A DNA stretch of 64,000 nucleotides from Chamaecyparis obtusa. Lineage: Eukaryota > Streptophyta > Pinopsida > Cupressales > Cupressaceae. Numbering within the stretch: position 1 is the stretch's first letter; each line of letters starts with the position of its first letter. The position numbers and the translations under genes are program-made. Shown here in pieces: positions 53,226-64,000 of this stretch. The stretch covers positions 1,635,001 to 1,699,000 of the forward strand of contig BSBK01001869.1 in assembly GCA_027943335.1 (NCBI GenBank), given 5' to 3'. The notes below the pieces were generated by a model, which saw only the letters and a program-made list of their open reading frames with translations, was not told where the DNA came from and made no database searches.

Positions 53226-53553
53226 GACACAACAACTGAGAAACATAAATGTAGGCATCACGCATGGTTACAATTATTTGGAGACACAACATAATTGAGT
53301 GTATACCCAGATGATGCAACACAATCACTACTCCTCTAGTTTTAAGTTGACATTGTAGGGTTAAAAAATAAATCAAGATAGGGTCTAACAACCATCATTA
53401 TCTATAATTTTTGGATCCTACAATGTCAACTTAGAACCAGAGGAGTAGTACTATTTGCGTTGCATCGTCTGGGTATACCACTCAATTATGTTGTATCTCC
53501 AAAGAATTGTGAACATGATGCCTACATTTATGTTTCTCAGCTGTTGTGAGATT
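53226..53553. repeat. Long fold-back with arms of about 135 bp
   Basis: 53228-53361 pairs with 53412-53552 at roughly 85-90% by eye. Shared pieces include GAGAAACATAAATGTAGGCA and AAGTTGACATTGTAGG. The spacer is about 50 bp. It could be a fold-back/MITE element or a source of small RNAs. Confidence 0.88.
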
Positions 53554-54509
53554 AAAAGTCTTCTAAGGAACATGTGACAAACATGAATATTTGACCAAGA
53601 ATTATTGGGAGCTAGACCCTGCAACAAATGGACTTGTGATGATTTTCATAATAGTACATGTGTGGTAGGAAAGCTCATAGTACTACTTAGGCAAATATAA
53701 ATGTTTATCACCTGTGCATATAAGAGTTGATCAGATAAGGTTGAATACAATTATATCTTCATCGAAAACACAATATCCCAATAATTGATAATATTATGAG
53801 AAGGATAGTTATCGATAACCAAACAAGCGTAGTAGTTGATATTGTTATGTAACAAATACTAATCGACTTCTTATTTGGCACAATAATAAAAAATCATCAT
53901 AAATCAATGGCATAATGAATATGTTTGGTTAGAATGTAAGTCCAAATGGGATAATGAAGCGAACTATCTCTCAAATGCCAAAGGATGCCAAAATTTCAAT
54001 TTTGGTGATATAAGAATAAGAATGTTTCCACTCCATTGGGCATCAACTAACATACAATCATATTTATATAATCATTGGAAACAGACAATGAATGATAGAA
54101 CAAGAAAAAAGGACAAAGAGAAATAATTCTGATCCTAAATAAAAATTACGGTGGAATCAATTACATTAGGTAATCGAAACACAATAATTATGGAGGTGGT
54201 GTCAAGAGTCCTATGATAGTAAAATTTCCCCATTTTTTTTAATAAGGTTAATTTTTAATTTTGTTTAATTTTATATTAAAAATCATAACAAAGTCATAAA
54301 CAACAAAAAAGTTCATGAGTTTATCAAAATATGTCCAACGTATCTACTTGAAATTCTAAAAAAGTTTCAGTATCTACAATAGCCCTCTATCAACCACATT
54401 TACGCATATGGTCCCAACAAAGTAGCGCACAAACTACACCAAGAATGCATCACATAAATATGATTTTTGCTTTCACCATTGAAGCAATCTTGGCGACACT
54501 AGCTGCCTC
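53554..54509. other. No recognisable gene
   Basis: Short frames only; no motif or repeat boundary is seen. Confidence 0.45.
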
Positions 54510-54824
54510 TCAAGCCTTGTACAAGTTGCACTCATTTCCTACATTAGGTATAGATGTAGATGGGGTAGATGTAAATGTGGTTTCATCGACCCACCGAAAG
54601 TATTGACATCCACTATTTCCTTGCAATACCAAATCTACATCAGTTCTTCCTAAAATGATTAGTTGTCACATTATTTTTAAACATAAAATATAATTACATA
54701 TCCAGACCTTTTTCCTATTTGGGAAACCCCAAAATTGATACCCATGATTACTTTTTGTGCATGACGTCTTCAACATGCATGGGCCAACACCGCATTGACA
54801 CATAGGCACATTGACCGAAGTCAT
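54510..54824 (-). pseudogene. GRF-type zinc-finger protein remnant
   Basis: On the minus strand an ATG at 54824 opens MTSVNVPMCQCGVGP, then KTSCTKSNHGYQFWGFPN, close to the GRF finger pattern C-x-C-G ... TS-T-x-x-N-x-G-x-x-F-x-G-C-P (the third Cys is Phe here). About 50-60 bases of A+T-rich, intron-like sequence follow (a GT near 54707 or 54697, AG at 54650-54651). Then comes NSGCQYFRWVDETTF, the usual end of a GRF finger, and a stop at 54510. Neither donor gives a clean frame, so it is probably decayed. In plants such short GRF proteins are common and poorly characterised; the finger is thought to bind single-stranded nucleic acid in some members. Confidence 0.5.
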
Positions 54825-54890
54825 CGATGCTATATCAACAAATATTACATTGTCACAAATATTGCATTGTCATTATTTTGTTCATTCATA

Positions 54891-55085
54891 CTAATTATAA
54901 TTGCAATAAAAAGAAACATACTAATGTAGACTTGCACATTTTTTTGCTAAGTCGAAGTCTTTGGTTTAAATCAGCTCAAAAGAAAATGACAAACCAAAAA
55001 AAACCATGCAATAAAAAGAAATTAGTAAGGAACCAATGAACTAATTATAATTGCAATAAAAAGCAACATACTAAAGTAGACAAAA
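54891..55085. repeat. Direct repeat of about 45 bp
   Basis: AACTAATTATAATTGCAATA-type sequence, followed by AAAAGMAACATACTAAWGTAG, occurs at about 54891 and 55038. Confidence 0.65.
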
Positions 55086-55635
55086 TCTCAAATCAGATTG
55101 CAACATGAGAATGTTTAACAAGCCTACAAATTTGGTCGTGATAATGCACCTTCTTGTGAAAAAATAGCTTTGGCTACTCCAAGGACAACAAGAAGAACTG
55201 CGAGAATATGAGCACTTGTGGTCTTCCTACAAATGCATCCTTGAATATTTATATTGTTGGTAAGATCCATCAATGACCTGAAAAGTACACGACAAAGAAG
55301 GTTTGAGATACAAAATCGTCACTCATAGGTAGCAAGAGGTCAAGCCAAGAAATGCATGTACTTATTGACACAACTATTTGTATATTTATTCCTAGCTGGT
55401 TATTATCTATAGGTGTTGCATTTATTAGCATTGTTGCATTACGAAATGAAATCCCAATGAGGAAAAAACATAGAAGATTTTTTTTGTAAAACATAGTAAA
55501 TTTTTTGTTAGTGATTGTGCAAAAACAACCAAATTATGCACTAAAATTGTGCATCATAAACATTGATCCAAACGGACATAAACCAAGTGGAAAAAAGTGT
55601 AAAGTTTGCACTTTTATCCTTTACATTTTCTAGAC

Positions 55636-55850
55636 TCATTTATAACATTGACGCGTGTTGCACTATCTATACTACATTCATTATAGAAATAAGATCAACT
55701 ATCATACTATCACATATCATGACATTAATACTCTTTATTGTCATAGAGTTTTATATTTTCATTTCTAACATTGATATTTGTTGCACTCTCTATACTACAT
55801 TATTCTAATACTACACTTATTATAGCACTAGATCAACCATATCACATACA
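55636..55850. repeat. Diverged direct repeat of about 80 bp
   Basis: TTGTTGCACTCTCTATACTACATT near 55775 and a close copy near 55655 are both preceded by AACATTGA and followed by TTATAG and GATCAAC. The sequence on either side has no coding frame. Confidence 0.6.
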
Positions 55851-56308
55851 CATATATATGGTTCTTATATATGCACATATATAGGGTTATTATATATGCA
55901 TATATACATATATATAGCTATGTAATATTATTAATCATGTTCAAGATACCAACATTCTTCAATTTGGCAAAGCAGCTAAGGAAACAACATTCTTCATCTT
56001 GTTCAAACGTAATGATTTTTAGTCCTGATTTATTGATTTAAAGATGCAAAATTTCTCTTTTAAAGTTCTATTTTAATTGAGTTGAAAAATAGTTGTTTAA
56101 TTCAAATTTCCATAACAATTATGAAGGATATCATAACCCCACCATATATATACTCACTGCTTTTCATTGATATGTAATATAATGTGTGCAATGTGCAATA
56201 TGCAATACGCAAATGACATTTATATTATGTGCAATATTTAATCTGCAATATAAATTTACTTACTGATAGTTATGAATCGGTTCTATACTTTGTTATGATA
56301 TTAAAAGA

Positions 56309-56375
56309 ACATGTCTCATTTAGAGACATGTCTCTACATACGTAGAGGCATGTCTCTACATGAGACATGTCTCAT
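56309..56375. promoter_or_regulatory. Cluster of palindromic TGTCTC/GAGACA motifs
   Basis: TGTCTC occurs four times (56312, 56329, 56351, 56368) and GAGACA twice (56323, 56362) in 67 bp. TAGAGACATGTCTCTA (56321-56336) and ATGAGACATGTCTCAT (56360-56375) are perfect palindromes. TGTCTC is the classic auxin response element bound by ARF proteins. The cluster lies just before LTR-like sequence, so it may be an LTR enhancer; function is inferred from the motif only. Confidence 0.5.
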
Positions 56376-56510
56376 TGTTGATATATCTTATAAGGGTTAA
56401 AGGGTGAGTAAAGATTGTAAAGGTTATGTTTTAAACCTTTAGACAAATATTGAAAGGGGTTTTAAGTTCAGGTTGTTGAGTTGACAACAGATATTAGTCA
56501 TGTCTTATTG

Positions 56511-57480
56511 AAACAATGTGCTCCTACTTGATCCAGAACCTACAAGAAGGAAAGAAATGGGATTAGATCCAAGGGATCTAAGAAATGCATGATATCCTAT
56601 TACATATCCTCATCTACAATCATGCATGTGCATAATCAAGTCATACATTTCTAGAAGGAAACCATGCTACAAGACATGTGCACTCAGAAAGATGCTACAA
56701 GAGGAAGAAGATACCATCATGGAAAATATCAAATGGACATACATAAGTCATAGGTGCAAGAGCATGGTCAGTACTGTGGATGCATCATCCAAACAATGCA
56801 ACATCAACAAAAAATGTTACTGTTTCATTTAATGTTGCTGTGGCATCATTTCCAAATGAGGCATCCACAACAATAACTCAGAACATGTATAAAGTCATGG
56901 TGTTCCAATACAAGGTGACATAGTCATAATCAAACATGCATTTTTATTATCTTCTTGCTATGATGACCTAGGGCATAAATAATTAACTATTACTTGTTTT
57001 CAATTCATTGCATGATTGACCTAGGGAATCAATGATTAACTATGATTAACCAAATCAAATCAAGCAATATATAGAAGGAAGAAACAGTCACATGACCGCG
57101 GCCTTGAGCAATCAAGTACAATAAATAATCATCATTGGAAGCAAATAATTATGCCCTACCTCAATTGGTGTAGGAGCACCAAGTTCAACTCCAGAGTAAG
57201 GGAAGTACACCAAGGTTTGTAATGATTTTGGATCATTTCATAATATGATCAACAAATGATGTTATGTAAGCCATTAAATGACATCGGGATAGTAATGTAA
57301 CCTTGGGGTCACTTGGTTGATTCAAGGATAAATATAAGGGGTAAGGACCTATATGGTCATCTAGGTTTATAATATGGCCATTAATGCCATTAACAACATA
57401 TAACTACAATCAAAAGTGCAAAGATGTCAAAAAGACGTAAAATTGCATTTTAATGCAATTATAGCCTATAAGGCTCATGT
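56511..57480. repeat. LTR-related segment, partly repeated at 59443-59830
   Basis: GATCYAGAACCTRCAAGAAGG, then TTACATATCCTCATCTACAA, TCATTTCCAAATGAGGCATC and ATGACCTAGGGCAT, occur here and again from 59443. The last 350 bases hold rearranged pieces of the 301-bp repeat unit. Confidence 0.75.
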
Positions 57481-57501
57481 GGGGGGGGGGGGGGGGGGGG
57501 G
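57481..57501. repeat. Poly(G) run of 21
   Basis: Twenty-one consecutive G follow CATGT. It stands out in A+T-rich DNA. It could form a quadruplex, or reflect a sequencing or assembly error. Confidence 0.95.
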
Positions 57502-57945
57502 TTAGTGTGGATTGAAAAGGTTGTCTTTAAACCTTTTAAAAGTCATTAGAGGGGACATTATAATCATGTTATCAAGTTGAAAACATTAGTTGTCAACTTA
57601 ACAACACTATTTAGTCATATTTTGTTATGACAGTCGGTTAGAGACTTTTATGGAATAGTTTAGATTGTTGGTTATGGGTATAGTTAGTTTTTAGGAGTTT
57701 TAGAAGTCTATTTCAAGGTTGATCCATGTGAGTGGAGGGGGCATGGAGAGTTTGGTGTGTAAATATTCAATGAAATAACTTTCAATCAATAAAAGAACAA
57801 ACATTTTCCTTGTAACAGTGACTCTACCCGTAGGGTACAGTTAGAATAACAACACATTCAAATGTTTGAACAAAATGTGATTTGGCTTGGATGGAGGTGT
57901 AAAAACATTGATTGGGATCTTTTTTACATATTCATGCGATGAATT
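57502..57945 (+). mobile_element. Copia-type LTR fragment
   Basis: GTTGATCCATGTGAGTGGAG and the piece with TACCCGTAGGGTACA (57827-57841) match the LTR at 60180-60310 that precedes the gag at 60545. It joins the 301-bp array directly. Confidence 0.65.
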
Positions 57946-57954
57946 GAAAATAAG

Positions 57955-59195
57955 TAATAGTTAATAATTGATGCCCTAGGTCATCACATCAAGCAAGTAA
58001 ATAAAAATGCAAGGATTCAACAATAATGCCCTAGTGTTAAATACAGGTCCTCAAAGATCCAAACAAGTAAAATAAAATAGTGAGCATTATAATGTTGTGT
58101 CAATAACCAAATAAAATCAAGAAATGATATACACAAAAGGAAGAAATAGTCATAGGCCCATGGCCTTGAGCAATGAAGTACAATAAATAATCATAAATGA
58201 AAGCAAATAATGATGCCCTAGCCCAATAGTCAATCATGCGATAATTAAAAGCAAGTAATAGTTAATCATTGATGACCTAGGTCATCATAGAAAATAGATA
58301 ATAAAAATTCAAGGATCCAACAATAATGCCCTAGTGTTAAACACGGGTCCTCAAAGATCCAAACAAGTAAAATACAATAGTGAGCATTATAATGTTGTGT
58401 CAATAACTAAATTAAATCAAGCAATGATATATATAGAAAAAAGAAATAGTCACAGGCCTGTGGCCTTGAGAAACAAAGTATAGTAAATTATCATCAATGG
58501 AAGAAAATAATGATGCCCTAGCTCGATATTCAATCATGCGAAGAATTGAAAACAATTAATAGTTAATCATTGATGCCCTGGGTCATCACAGCAAGCAGAT
58601 AACAAAAATGCAAGGATCCAACAATAATGCCCTAGTGTTAAATATGGGTCCTCAAAGATCCAAATAAGTAAAATATATCAATGAGCATTATAATTTTGTG
58701 TCAATAACCAAATCAAATTGAGCAATGATATATACAGAAAGAAGAAATAGTCACAGGCCCGCGGCCTTGAGAAATCAAGTATAGTAAATAATCATCAATG
58801 GAAGAAAATAATGATGCCCTAGCCCGATAGTCAATCATGTGATGAATTGAAAGCAAGTATTAGTTAATCATTGATTCCCTAGGTCATCACAACAAGAAGA
58901 TAATAAAAATGTAAAGATCCAACAATAATGCCCTAGTGTTAAACACGGGTCCTCAAAGATCCAAACAAGTAAAATACAACAACGAGTATTATAATGTTGT
59001 GTCAATAACCAAATCAAAGAAAGCAATGATATATACAAAAAGAAGAAACAATCACATGCCCATAGCCTTGAGAAATCAAGTACAATATATAATCATCAAT
59101 GGAAGCAAATAATGATTCCCTAGCCCAATAGTGAATCATGTGATGAATTGAAAACAATTAATAGTTAATCATTGATACCCTAGGTGGAGGTAATG
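57955..59195. repeat. 301-bp tandem array, about four units
   Basis: Units start at 57955, 58256, 58557, 58858 and 59159 (partial), each with TTAATCATTGATGCCCTAGG or a close form. Each unit contains ACGGGTCCTCAAAGATCCAA, GAGCATTATAATGTTGTGTC and GGCCTTGAGAAATCAAGTA. Spacing is exactly 301 at every step. Confidence 0.93.
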
Positions 59196-59710
59196 ATAAT
59201 GATGCTTCAAGCTAACATAAAGAAAATGGAAAGATCAAAGAGCCAAATAATCACCTACATCTGCACAAAGAAAGGAGTGAAAAATAAAACATCTGGGCTC
59301 ACACAGGCTGTGAGCATAGCTAACTCCTAGAAATATAAGGTTGAATACAGACATACATGAGTAAAGTAACATAAACAAAAGGGTACCAAACATTTTTTGA
59401 AGAGATGATGGAAGGATGACCAGGGTGTGAATCCAGTGTGATCCTAATTGATCTAGAACCTGCAAGAAGGAAAGAAATGGGGTTAGATCCAAGGGATCTA
59501 AGCAATGCTAATATCCTATTACATATCCTCATCTACAATCATGCATGTGCATAATCAAGCCATACTATGGATGCATCATCCAAACAATGCAACAATAGCA
59601 TCAAATGTTGGTGTTTCATTTGATGTTGCAATGACATCATTTCCAAATGAGGCATCCGCAACAATAACTCATAACATGTCATAAGGTCATGGTGTTCCAA
59701 TACAAGGTGA

Positions 59711-60447
59711 TGCAGTCATAATCAAACATGCATTTTTATTATCTACTTGTTGTGATGACCTAGGGCATCCATGATTAATTATTACTTGTTTTCAATTCAT
59801 CGCATGATTGACTATTGGGCTAGGGCATCATTATTTGCTTACATTGATGATTAATTACTATACTTGATTTCTCAAGGCCGTGAGCTTGTGACTGTTTCTT
59901 CCTTATGTATATATCATTGCTTGATTTGATTTGATTATTGACACAACATTATAATGCTCACTACTATATTTTACTTGTTTGGATCTTTGAGGACCTGTGT
60001 TTGACACTAGGGCATTATTTCTAGATCCTTGCATTTTTATTTACTATTGGATCTCATGAAGCTAGGGCATTATGGATTTACTAATTGCATGATCATTTGA
60101 TGGAATGCTTATTGTTTGGGGGATAATTAGATAGTTAGTTAATGGTTTCAGTCGATCTTTAGTTGGTTAGAAGTCTTTATTAGTGTTGATCCATGTGAGT
60201 GGAGGGGGGATGTGGAGTTGGTGTGTGTAAAGAACCATTTTCAAATGGTATTCATTCAATAAATAAAAACATTCTTTGTAAATTGTGAATCTTCCCGTAG
60301 GGTACATTCAACCCATGCAGTTCCTTCAAACATGTTTTGTGGTGTATTGGTGATTGTATCATGATGTAAGATAATTTTCTTGGGTGTTATTTACATGTCC
60401 AAACATTTATTTTAGTGTTTAATTGTTATTAAAGCCTAGGAATTAAC
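59711..60447 (+). mobile_element. Copia-type LTR region with one inverted copy of the 301-bp unit
   Basis: 59740-60050 is the reverse complement of one unit of the array at 57955-59195. It leads into GTTGATCCATGTGAGTGGAG and CCCGTAGGGTACA, the presumed promoter to U5 part, and ends at the PBS-like site at 60448. The LTR start is not fixed. Confidence 0.6.
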
Positions 60448-60459
60448 TGGTGTCAGACT
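60448..60459 (+). other. Degenerate primer binding site
   Basis: TGGTGTCAGACT differs at three positions from the plant initiator-Met site TGGTATCAGAGC. Its position, about 100 bases before gag, fits. Confidence 0.5.
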
Positions 60460-60544
60460 GTGCCTAGGTTTTCTAGTTGCAATAGTGAATTGGGATTGAG
60501 GTCTCCATAATGGATTGACTCTCCCACCCATGTGGTCATTGTGA

Positions 60545-61321
60545 TTGGTGATTGAAGATCCTCCTAAAGATGATATGGATGCGGATAAAAATAAGGAATA
60601 GAACAAAAACAATAATAAAGCAATGAGAATAATTGTTGATAGTGTTAAAGATCACATTGTGCCAACAATTGTAAATCTAGATAATGCATATGAGATGTTC
60701 ACTTCATTGTTTGACATGTTTAAGATCAACAACACAAATAGGGTCCTAGCTCTCAAAAATAACCTCTCCCAGATCAGGATGAATCAAGGGGAGTCAATCA
60801 CATCCTACTTCATGAGAATCAATGAGCTAAGGAATCAACTATCATCAATTGGGTTCAAACATGACTATAAAGAGCTAGATGTGATAGCTCTTAATGGATT
60901 GCCTCTTACTTGGGATGAATTCATTCAAGGGATTAGTGCATGTTCTGAATTACCTACTCTTGATAGACTAAAGACCGATTGTCTTCAAGAAGAAGAAAGA
61001 TTAATATCAAGAGGATCAATCTTCAAGGAAGATATAGAAGTTCTTTACTCTCAAAACTTCAAAAGGGGGATAGGGAAATTCAAGAAAAAGAGAGAATTCC
61101 AGAAGGATAAGAGGAATGAAAATGAAGGAAGTTCAAAGGACAAAGATGGAAGAGGGAAGAACTTTAAGAAGAATAAACCCTTCAAGAGGGACTTCTATAA
61201 AAATCAATGCTATAAATGTGAGAAGTTTGATCACATAGCTGTAAATTGTCTCGAGAGGAACAACCTTCAAGCATCCTTTATGGAGATAAAAGAACCCAAA
61301 ACTGAGCTCTTTGCACTTTGA
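60545..61321 (+). pseudogene. Copia gag with zinc knuckle
   Basis: The frame is open from about 60545 with one TAG at 60599-60601 (relatives have Trp there). It then runs for 232 codons from the ATG at 60623. LKNNLSQIRMNQGESITSYF and LNGLPLTWDEFI match the UBN2/copia gag domain. A very basic stretch leads to the CCHC knuckle CYKCEKFDHIAVNC near 61208-61250. It ends at a TGA at 61319-61321, after which unrelated LTR-like sequence begins; pol is not found in the window. The domain match is strong; the element is cut off. Confidence 0.9.
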
Positions 61322-61324
61322 GAG

Positions 61325-62573
61325 GGAGTTGCAGTTGTAATCGAGTAATAATAGGATCAATAGAAACTTGCAATAATATATAAAATCTCAACCACATAGA
61401 GATTGTTAGTGCAATTAGTATTCCCAATATTCAAGAAAGGATGCAAGACAAATAATAAGCATAATCAATCAAATATTATGAAATCAATCCAAAACATGAA
61501 TATACAAACCATAAAATCCTTCCTTGGTGTTCTCCTTCTTATGTAATGTGGGCTCCCAGAATTGAGATCAAGATCGTGCTAGCATAAGAATTCAAAGCAA
61601 CTGTGGTTACCAAAATCAAAGGTTTAGCTCTCTATTTATAATATTTTAGGAGTTTCAACCAAGAATCCATGATTGAAGGGTTGATTGACTGTGATTGAGT
61701 AGTTGAACTCAGAGTGAGTGAGAGTTCAACTGAGTTGATTGCTTAGCTTAACATGATTGATTGATCTATCAAAAAATAGATTGGAGAGATGACTTGAATA
61801 GAATGGTGAGTTAACTGATTGCATGGATGAGTCAACTAAATGCATGGATTAGAAGACTGAATTGATGGAAGACTTAACCGATTCCTGATGGAGGAATTAA
61901 CAATGTGGATTGAATAGTTAGGAGAGGAAATTGTGGAGTTAAGAGTTGTGATTGAAAAGCTAACTCAAAGTGAGTGTGAGTAAGGATTTAGGAGGATAAT
62001 TATGATTTAAATAATTAAAATATTATTTATTTGCACATGTGGTGATATTTTATAAATAAATAATTACTTATTTGTTTATGAGAGGGATTGTTAGTTGTAA
62101 TTAAATAAATATAATTTATTTAATCACGAGAGGGGAATGTTAGTTGTAATTAAATAAATATAATTTATTTAATCATGAGAGGGGAATAATTAGTTTAATT
62201 AAATAAATATCATTTATTTAATCGTGAGATAGAATTTGATTTAATTATTACAGAAATGTAATAATTAGGAGGGGGAACATTATTTAAATTTGGATATTTA
62301 ATTAATAATTATAAGGTAAGGTATAATTAAATAAGGTTATTTATTTAACTATATTATAGATGAATAGATGATGAATTAATTGTTTAGAAGTTCAATAATT
62401 AAAGTAATTATTTAAACTCACTTAATTATGGAATTAGGGAGAAATGATGATTTTGATCTTAGAATATGGTAGAATGACATGATTAATTAAATAATACATA
62501 TTATTTAACAATTTAGGAGGAATGTTAGTAATGTCATTGAGTTAGAGAAATAGGCTATTTTTAAGTGTCTACA
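61325..62573 (-). mobile_element. LTR-like sequence in minus orientation, cutting the copia gag-pol
   Basis: On the minus strand it starts TGTAGACACTTAAAAATAG, directly after a polypurine AAAGAGGGGCAAAA (62574-62587). It has a TATAAATAGAGAG box at about 61628-61640 and runs to the end of the copia gag. This is the layout of a 3' LTR. The left border (near 61318-61325) and the partner LTR, which would lie beyond 64000, could not be checked. Confidence 0.55.
62080..62225. repeat. Three 49-bp repeats, each with a 10-bp-arm palindrome
   Basis: TTAAATAAAT and ATTTATTTAA arms with a 3-nt centre lie at 62101-62123, 62150-62172 and 62199-62221. Between them is GAGAGGGGAAT. They lie in the presumed U3 of the LTR-like sequence. 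Confidence 0.85.
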
Positions 62574-62587
62574 TTTTGCCCCTCTTT

Positions 62588-64000
62588 GATACAATGCATT
62601 TTAGGCGTTGTTTCAAAGAATAATAAAGATTATGTCCTGGTATGCCCCAACGGGAACAATGTGACAATGAGGTAAATGATGCCTCCCTCAAGAGATTATT
62701 TCTGCTAGAAATACATGAATGATCTCTTGAAAGAAGATTTAGATTAAATGATGCAAGAAAATAATAATTAGTAAGAGGTGAAGAATGTTGGTAGGCTGTG
62801 ATGACTGTTCGATCGATATTGGACATAGAAATTGTTGATAAGAATCATGTCTAGTTTTAGGAGGGACCCATCTTGTATAAGAATAGCTACACTTTCTAGT
62901 TTCAGGGAAGACCTACCCTGTATAAGACAAGCGACAACATCTAGTTTCAGAAAAGATACATCCTGTATAAGACACATGATGATGGAATGAATGACCAATT
63001 GATTTGATTGGTTTGAAAATTGATTTGACCATTTTGATAAATAGATTGAGTGATAGAAGAGATTTGAGTGATAGAAGATATTAGTAAAGAAACTTTAGAA
63101 GATGATTGAAAGGGGATGAAAGAATGATAATGAATTCTTGATTGAAACCCTTAGTTTATAGTAAATAGAGAGCTTAATGCTTTAATAACCTTGCTTTTGA
63201 TTTCCAATTGAATTGAGCTTTTTATTTATCATCATTGAGCCACTATTATTATAGAAAAAATGGATACCATCCTACCAAGATATGAAAGATCTAGGTACAA
63301 TTATCCTCTTGCATTGAAAAAAGGCACATTGAAAAGACAAGGAATGTGGCCCGATCCATTTAGGTCAAGCATTCAGAGTTGAGGTATGTGTGACATATAA
63401 CAATCAAAGTATCCATTGCAATGTTGAAAATTGGATATTTGTATATGGATGTGAAGGCTCTTATCACAGACACTCAGATTGCTCATTTAAGACTTCACGA
63501 TAAACATTCCACAAACATAAAACAAAGAAAAAAATAAGTCATGAACCATCATGATATCTCTAAATCACTTGTGGACATCTCGAAGATGCGTAAGAACATG
63601 ACTTACAAAGATCAAGACATAATAAGACTAACTTGACTCAACAAGTTGCAGCTATACTGATTATGTATTTGTGTTTTTGCAATAGTTTGGACATTGAATT
63701 TTGGTGTATTGCTGATGCTATCTGATTTCAAGAAAAAGGTAGCTATCTAAGACTGCTCCATTTGATTTCGAGTGTTCCTTCCCTTGTCTAAGAAAACATG
63801 ATTTTTGAAAAAATGCTTTGCTATGGGACTGATTGATAGATAAGACAGTTTTGGTTGTGTAGTTGAAACCTTGTTGACTAGTTTTGACTTTTTTGACTTG
63901 GTTCTGCTGAAGCTCATATGTGTTGTATGTTGTCGTTCAATGCTTGGTTTTGAAATGCCAAAGAATTGGTTATGTACAAAGGAGATTTATTGAAGGATTT
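62588..64000. other. No recognisable gene; possible interior of the minus-strand LTR element
   Basis: If 61325-62573 is a 3' LTR, this is the 3' part of its interior. A CTAGTTTYAGRRARGAYCYA-type piece with TCCTGTATAAG recurs at about 62850, 62897 and 62940. No pol motif is seen. Confidence 0.4.

Noticed and set aside
57955..59195. Centromeric satellite array
   Set aside because: Only about four units, and they are joined to LTR sequence; nothing supports a centromere.

Overview
This window looks like nuclear DNA of a seed plant. It is A+T-rich and gene-poor, full of microsatellites, and dominated by nested, decayed retrotransposons. The density and age of the transposon layers suggest a large-genome plant, possibly a gymnosperm. 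That is an inference; nothing here fixes the species.

Only one intact host gene is visible: a four-exon cytochrome b561 (transmembrane ascorbate-dependent oxidoreductase) on the minus strand at 3196-5701. Its splice sites, reading frame and four haem-ligand histidines are all intact.

Layout, left to right. 1-2390: no gene. 2391-2625: 120-bp tandem duplication. 3196-5701: cytochrome b561. 6950-9540: LINE remnant, minus strand. 9579-10643: probable LTR fragment. 10644-16801: two 1.45-1.5 kb direct repeats (LTRs, minus orientation) around a poorly coding interior, with a further LTR-like piece inside. 16802-24996: no recognisable gene, several A+T-rich repeats. 25009-25731: unknown 240-codon ORF with one stop. 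27680-27930: 3' end of a retroposon with GTGGG hairpins. 28738-29396 and 42087-42315: an acidic/coiled-coil ORF split by a 12.7-kb Ty3/gypsy chromovirus-like element (29397-42086) flanked by the 5-bp duplication CTGAG; one of its LTRs carries an 803-bp terminal-inverted-repeat element. 46220-46526: complete short retroposon of the hairpin family, bounded by a 16-bp duplication. 47247-52640: decayed Ty1/copia element, interrupted in its integrase by a 691-bp insertion. 53226-53553: long fold-back. 54510-54824: GRF-type zinc-finger remnant. 56309-60450: mosaic of copia-type LTR pieces with a 301-bp tandem array. 60545-61321: copia gag. 61325-62573: LTR-like sequence in minus orientation.

Insertion order can be read in places. 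The Ty3 element is younger than the ORF it splits, and the 803-bp element is younger than the Ty3 element, because the sister LTR keeps the empty site. Most in-frame stops in the retroelements are TAG at positions where the family has Gln (CAG) or Trp (TGG), as expected from C-to-T decay of methylated silent DNA.

Most unusual signals: the hairpin-bearing retroposon family and its possible link to two unknown ORFs; a cluster of palindromic TGTCTC motifs at 56309-56375; and the 301-bp array inside LTR-derived sequence.
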